DNA of 64,000 bases from Onchocerca lupi (taxonomy: Eukaryota; Nematoda; Chromadorea; Rhabditida; Onchocercidae). The stretch spans positions 1-64,000 of the forward strand of contig JAOVVO010000131.1 of NCBI GenBank assembly GCA_028564675.1, given 5' to 3'. Within the stretch, counting starts at the first letter, position 1. Each line of letters starts with the position of its first letter. The notes below the pieces were generated by a model. It searched no databases. It saw nothing but the letters and a program-made list of their open reading frames with translations, and was not told where the DNA came from. Below are positions 62,501 through 64,000 of this stretch, one piece after another. Position numbers and translations under genes: made by a program.

Positions 62501-64000
62501 TTTAAAAAAATAGAAATTTTTGAAAATATCGAGTAATTTTTAGTTTTGGATTGAAATGAAAGCTTTTGTTATAAAATGCCTGATTTATAAGATTATGCTA
62601 TGATCATTATAATATTTGCTTATTTTCCTATACAGAAATCAAATTTTAAAATATATTCATGGAATGCCGAGATGGAGATAATGAAACATATAAATAAAGA
62701 TTGGAAAATTGTTATGTAAGGGTTAATTTAAAATATCTTGAATTATTGAACTCACTCATCTATATGTTTCTGGATGTAAATAAATTTGCTTTCTTTCAAA
62801 ATTCTATTTTGAATTTACAGGAATAAAACTCATATTTTAAATCACTTTTGCTATGTCGAATTATTTTGTGCAGAATAAATTTTTCATATTACATTAATTT
62901 CATAATTAACAGGAATTAGTAGATTTTTGTGATTCTACTCTGGAAATTTCAGATTTGTTTCGAAAATTCCAAGTTTTACTTGGAACTCTTAAACCTTCAA
63001 AATCTTCCTCTATCACTGGCTCTTAAATTGGACTTCATTTTCATTTAAAATAGTTTGTTTTAGCTACATCATCGTTAATTGATCAGTTTATCATTCAATG
63101 ATTTGACAGTATTTCTTCATTTTACACAGATTGGACAATAGGATAAAATATGCTAAAAAGAAGAAAAATGCTTTTGCTACAATATCTATAAATTCAATAT
63201 CAAAAAAAAAAAAAAAAAAAAAAAAATTGAAAATCTAATAAATTTCGAACTTGCTTCAAATAATTTTGTGCTAATTTTATTATTAAGTTAAGCTAATTCA
63301 TGTTGATTTCTTTGTAATTGACATATTAATCAGATATAAAATCAGTTTAAAAATCACTTAATAACAAATGATCATTTGTAAACAATAATTAACAAATAAT
63401 CAATAGCAAACAATCAAAGAATGGATGAAATTAGCAGAATATTTTTTTAAAAGCGATATTTTCTATCTATTTTAATATTTTAAAAAGTTTTTGTTCAGTC
63501 CTGTCCTCTACAAATGGCTAATAAACTGGCTACTAAATGATCGATGCGATACTAACGACACCTGTTTGGTGACAAATTTCCATTCATTTTAATTTTTTTC
63601 AAAAATTATTTTTCTACATTTTTCCTCTTTTAATGTTTTAATATTGTTGCACTCTTAATCAATTCATGTGGCTATGCTCTTGATATAAGTTTGACGCCAT
63701 ATCAGACAAAAATATCAGATATCAGACTTTTGTGTCCAATGATGACTCATTTCGTCTTCAGCCTTTTAACATTTTCATTTTATTCAATGAATAAATTTAC
63801 TTTTATTAACAGTCGAATTTAAATTTTCACTTTGATTATCAAAAATTCGCACTTTAAATTAGAATCAGAGATAAGTATTGAAATATAGTCAGAATGTTTT
63901 AATTATCAATTATCATAATGATATATATATTTATAATTAATGTTCATAATATATATATTCACAATTAAATAGATGCTAAAATTCCATTTAAAAACTTTTC
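59521..64000. other. Noncoding AT-rich DNA to the window end
   Basis: No gene with splice or motif support. The 61372-61647 frame is a translated T/A tract. A 25-bp poly-A run lies near 63201-63226. The TATATAT-rich end (63920-63960) is simple sequence. The nearest flanking gene must lie outside the window. Confidence 0.45.

Overview
The window is eukaryotic nuclear DNA, very AT-rich, with many small exons split by introns of about 40-1200 bp that nearly all begin GT and end TTTCAG or TTTTAG. That acceptor style, the gene content (a PHLPP-type phosphatase, an ADCY9/ACY-1-type adenylyl cyclase, a nematode-style serpentine receptor) and the AT bias point to a nematode. A spirurid/filarial worm fits best, but the species is inference. 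No tRNA, rRNA, CRISPR or bacterial feature was seen.

Layout: 1-2150 holds a decayed Helitron helicase end (+). 3357-5772 (-) is a multi-exon seven-transmembrane receptor, and 7030-9470 (-) is a decayed paralogue of it. 9580-10290 (+) is a Q-rich coding remnant with stops. 12404-24035 (+) is a 23-exon PHLPP gene (RA-like, PH, LRR, PP2C), and every splice phase could be checked by hand. 24036-32275 has no convincing gene but carries a 162-bp Helitron-like element with intact-looking ends. 32276-44096 (+) is a complete 23-exon transmembrane adenylyl cyclase of about 1260 residues. A perfect 76-bp palindrome follows it, then a weak candidate secreted-protein gene near 45160-45660. 46879-50390 (-) is a second, larger Helitron remnant of the same family, with a zinc-finger pseudogene beside it at 50820-51259 (+). 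From 51420 to 64000 I find only repeats, fold-backs, simple sequence and unassigned DNA.

The two solid genes sit head-to-tail and both belong to kinase signalling. One makes cAMP under Gs control, feeding PKA. The other belongs to a family that removes hydrophobic-motif phosphate from AGC kinases such as AKT and PKC. They are far apart, so I infer no operon. The most notable points are the apparent loss of two metal-binding aspartates in the phosphatase domain, a forskolin-pocket composition unlike mammalian ADCY9, the perfect palindrome, and a Helitron family that left a long remnant at each end and a minimal element in the middle.
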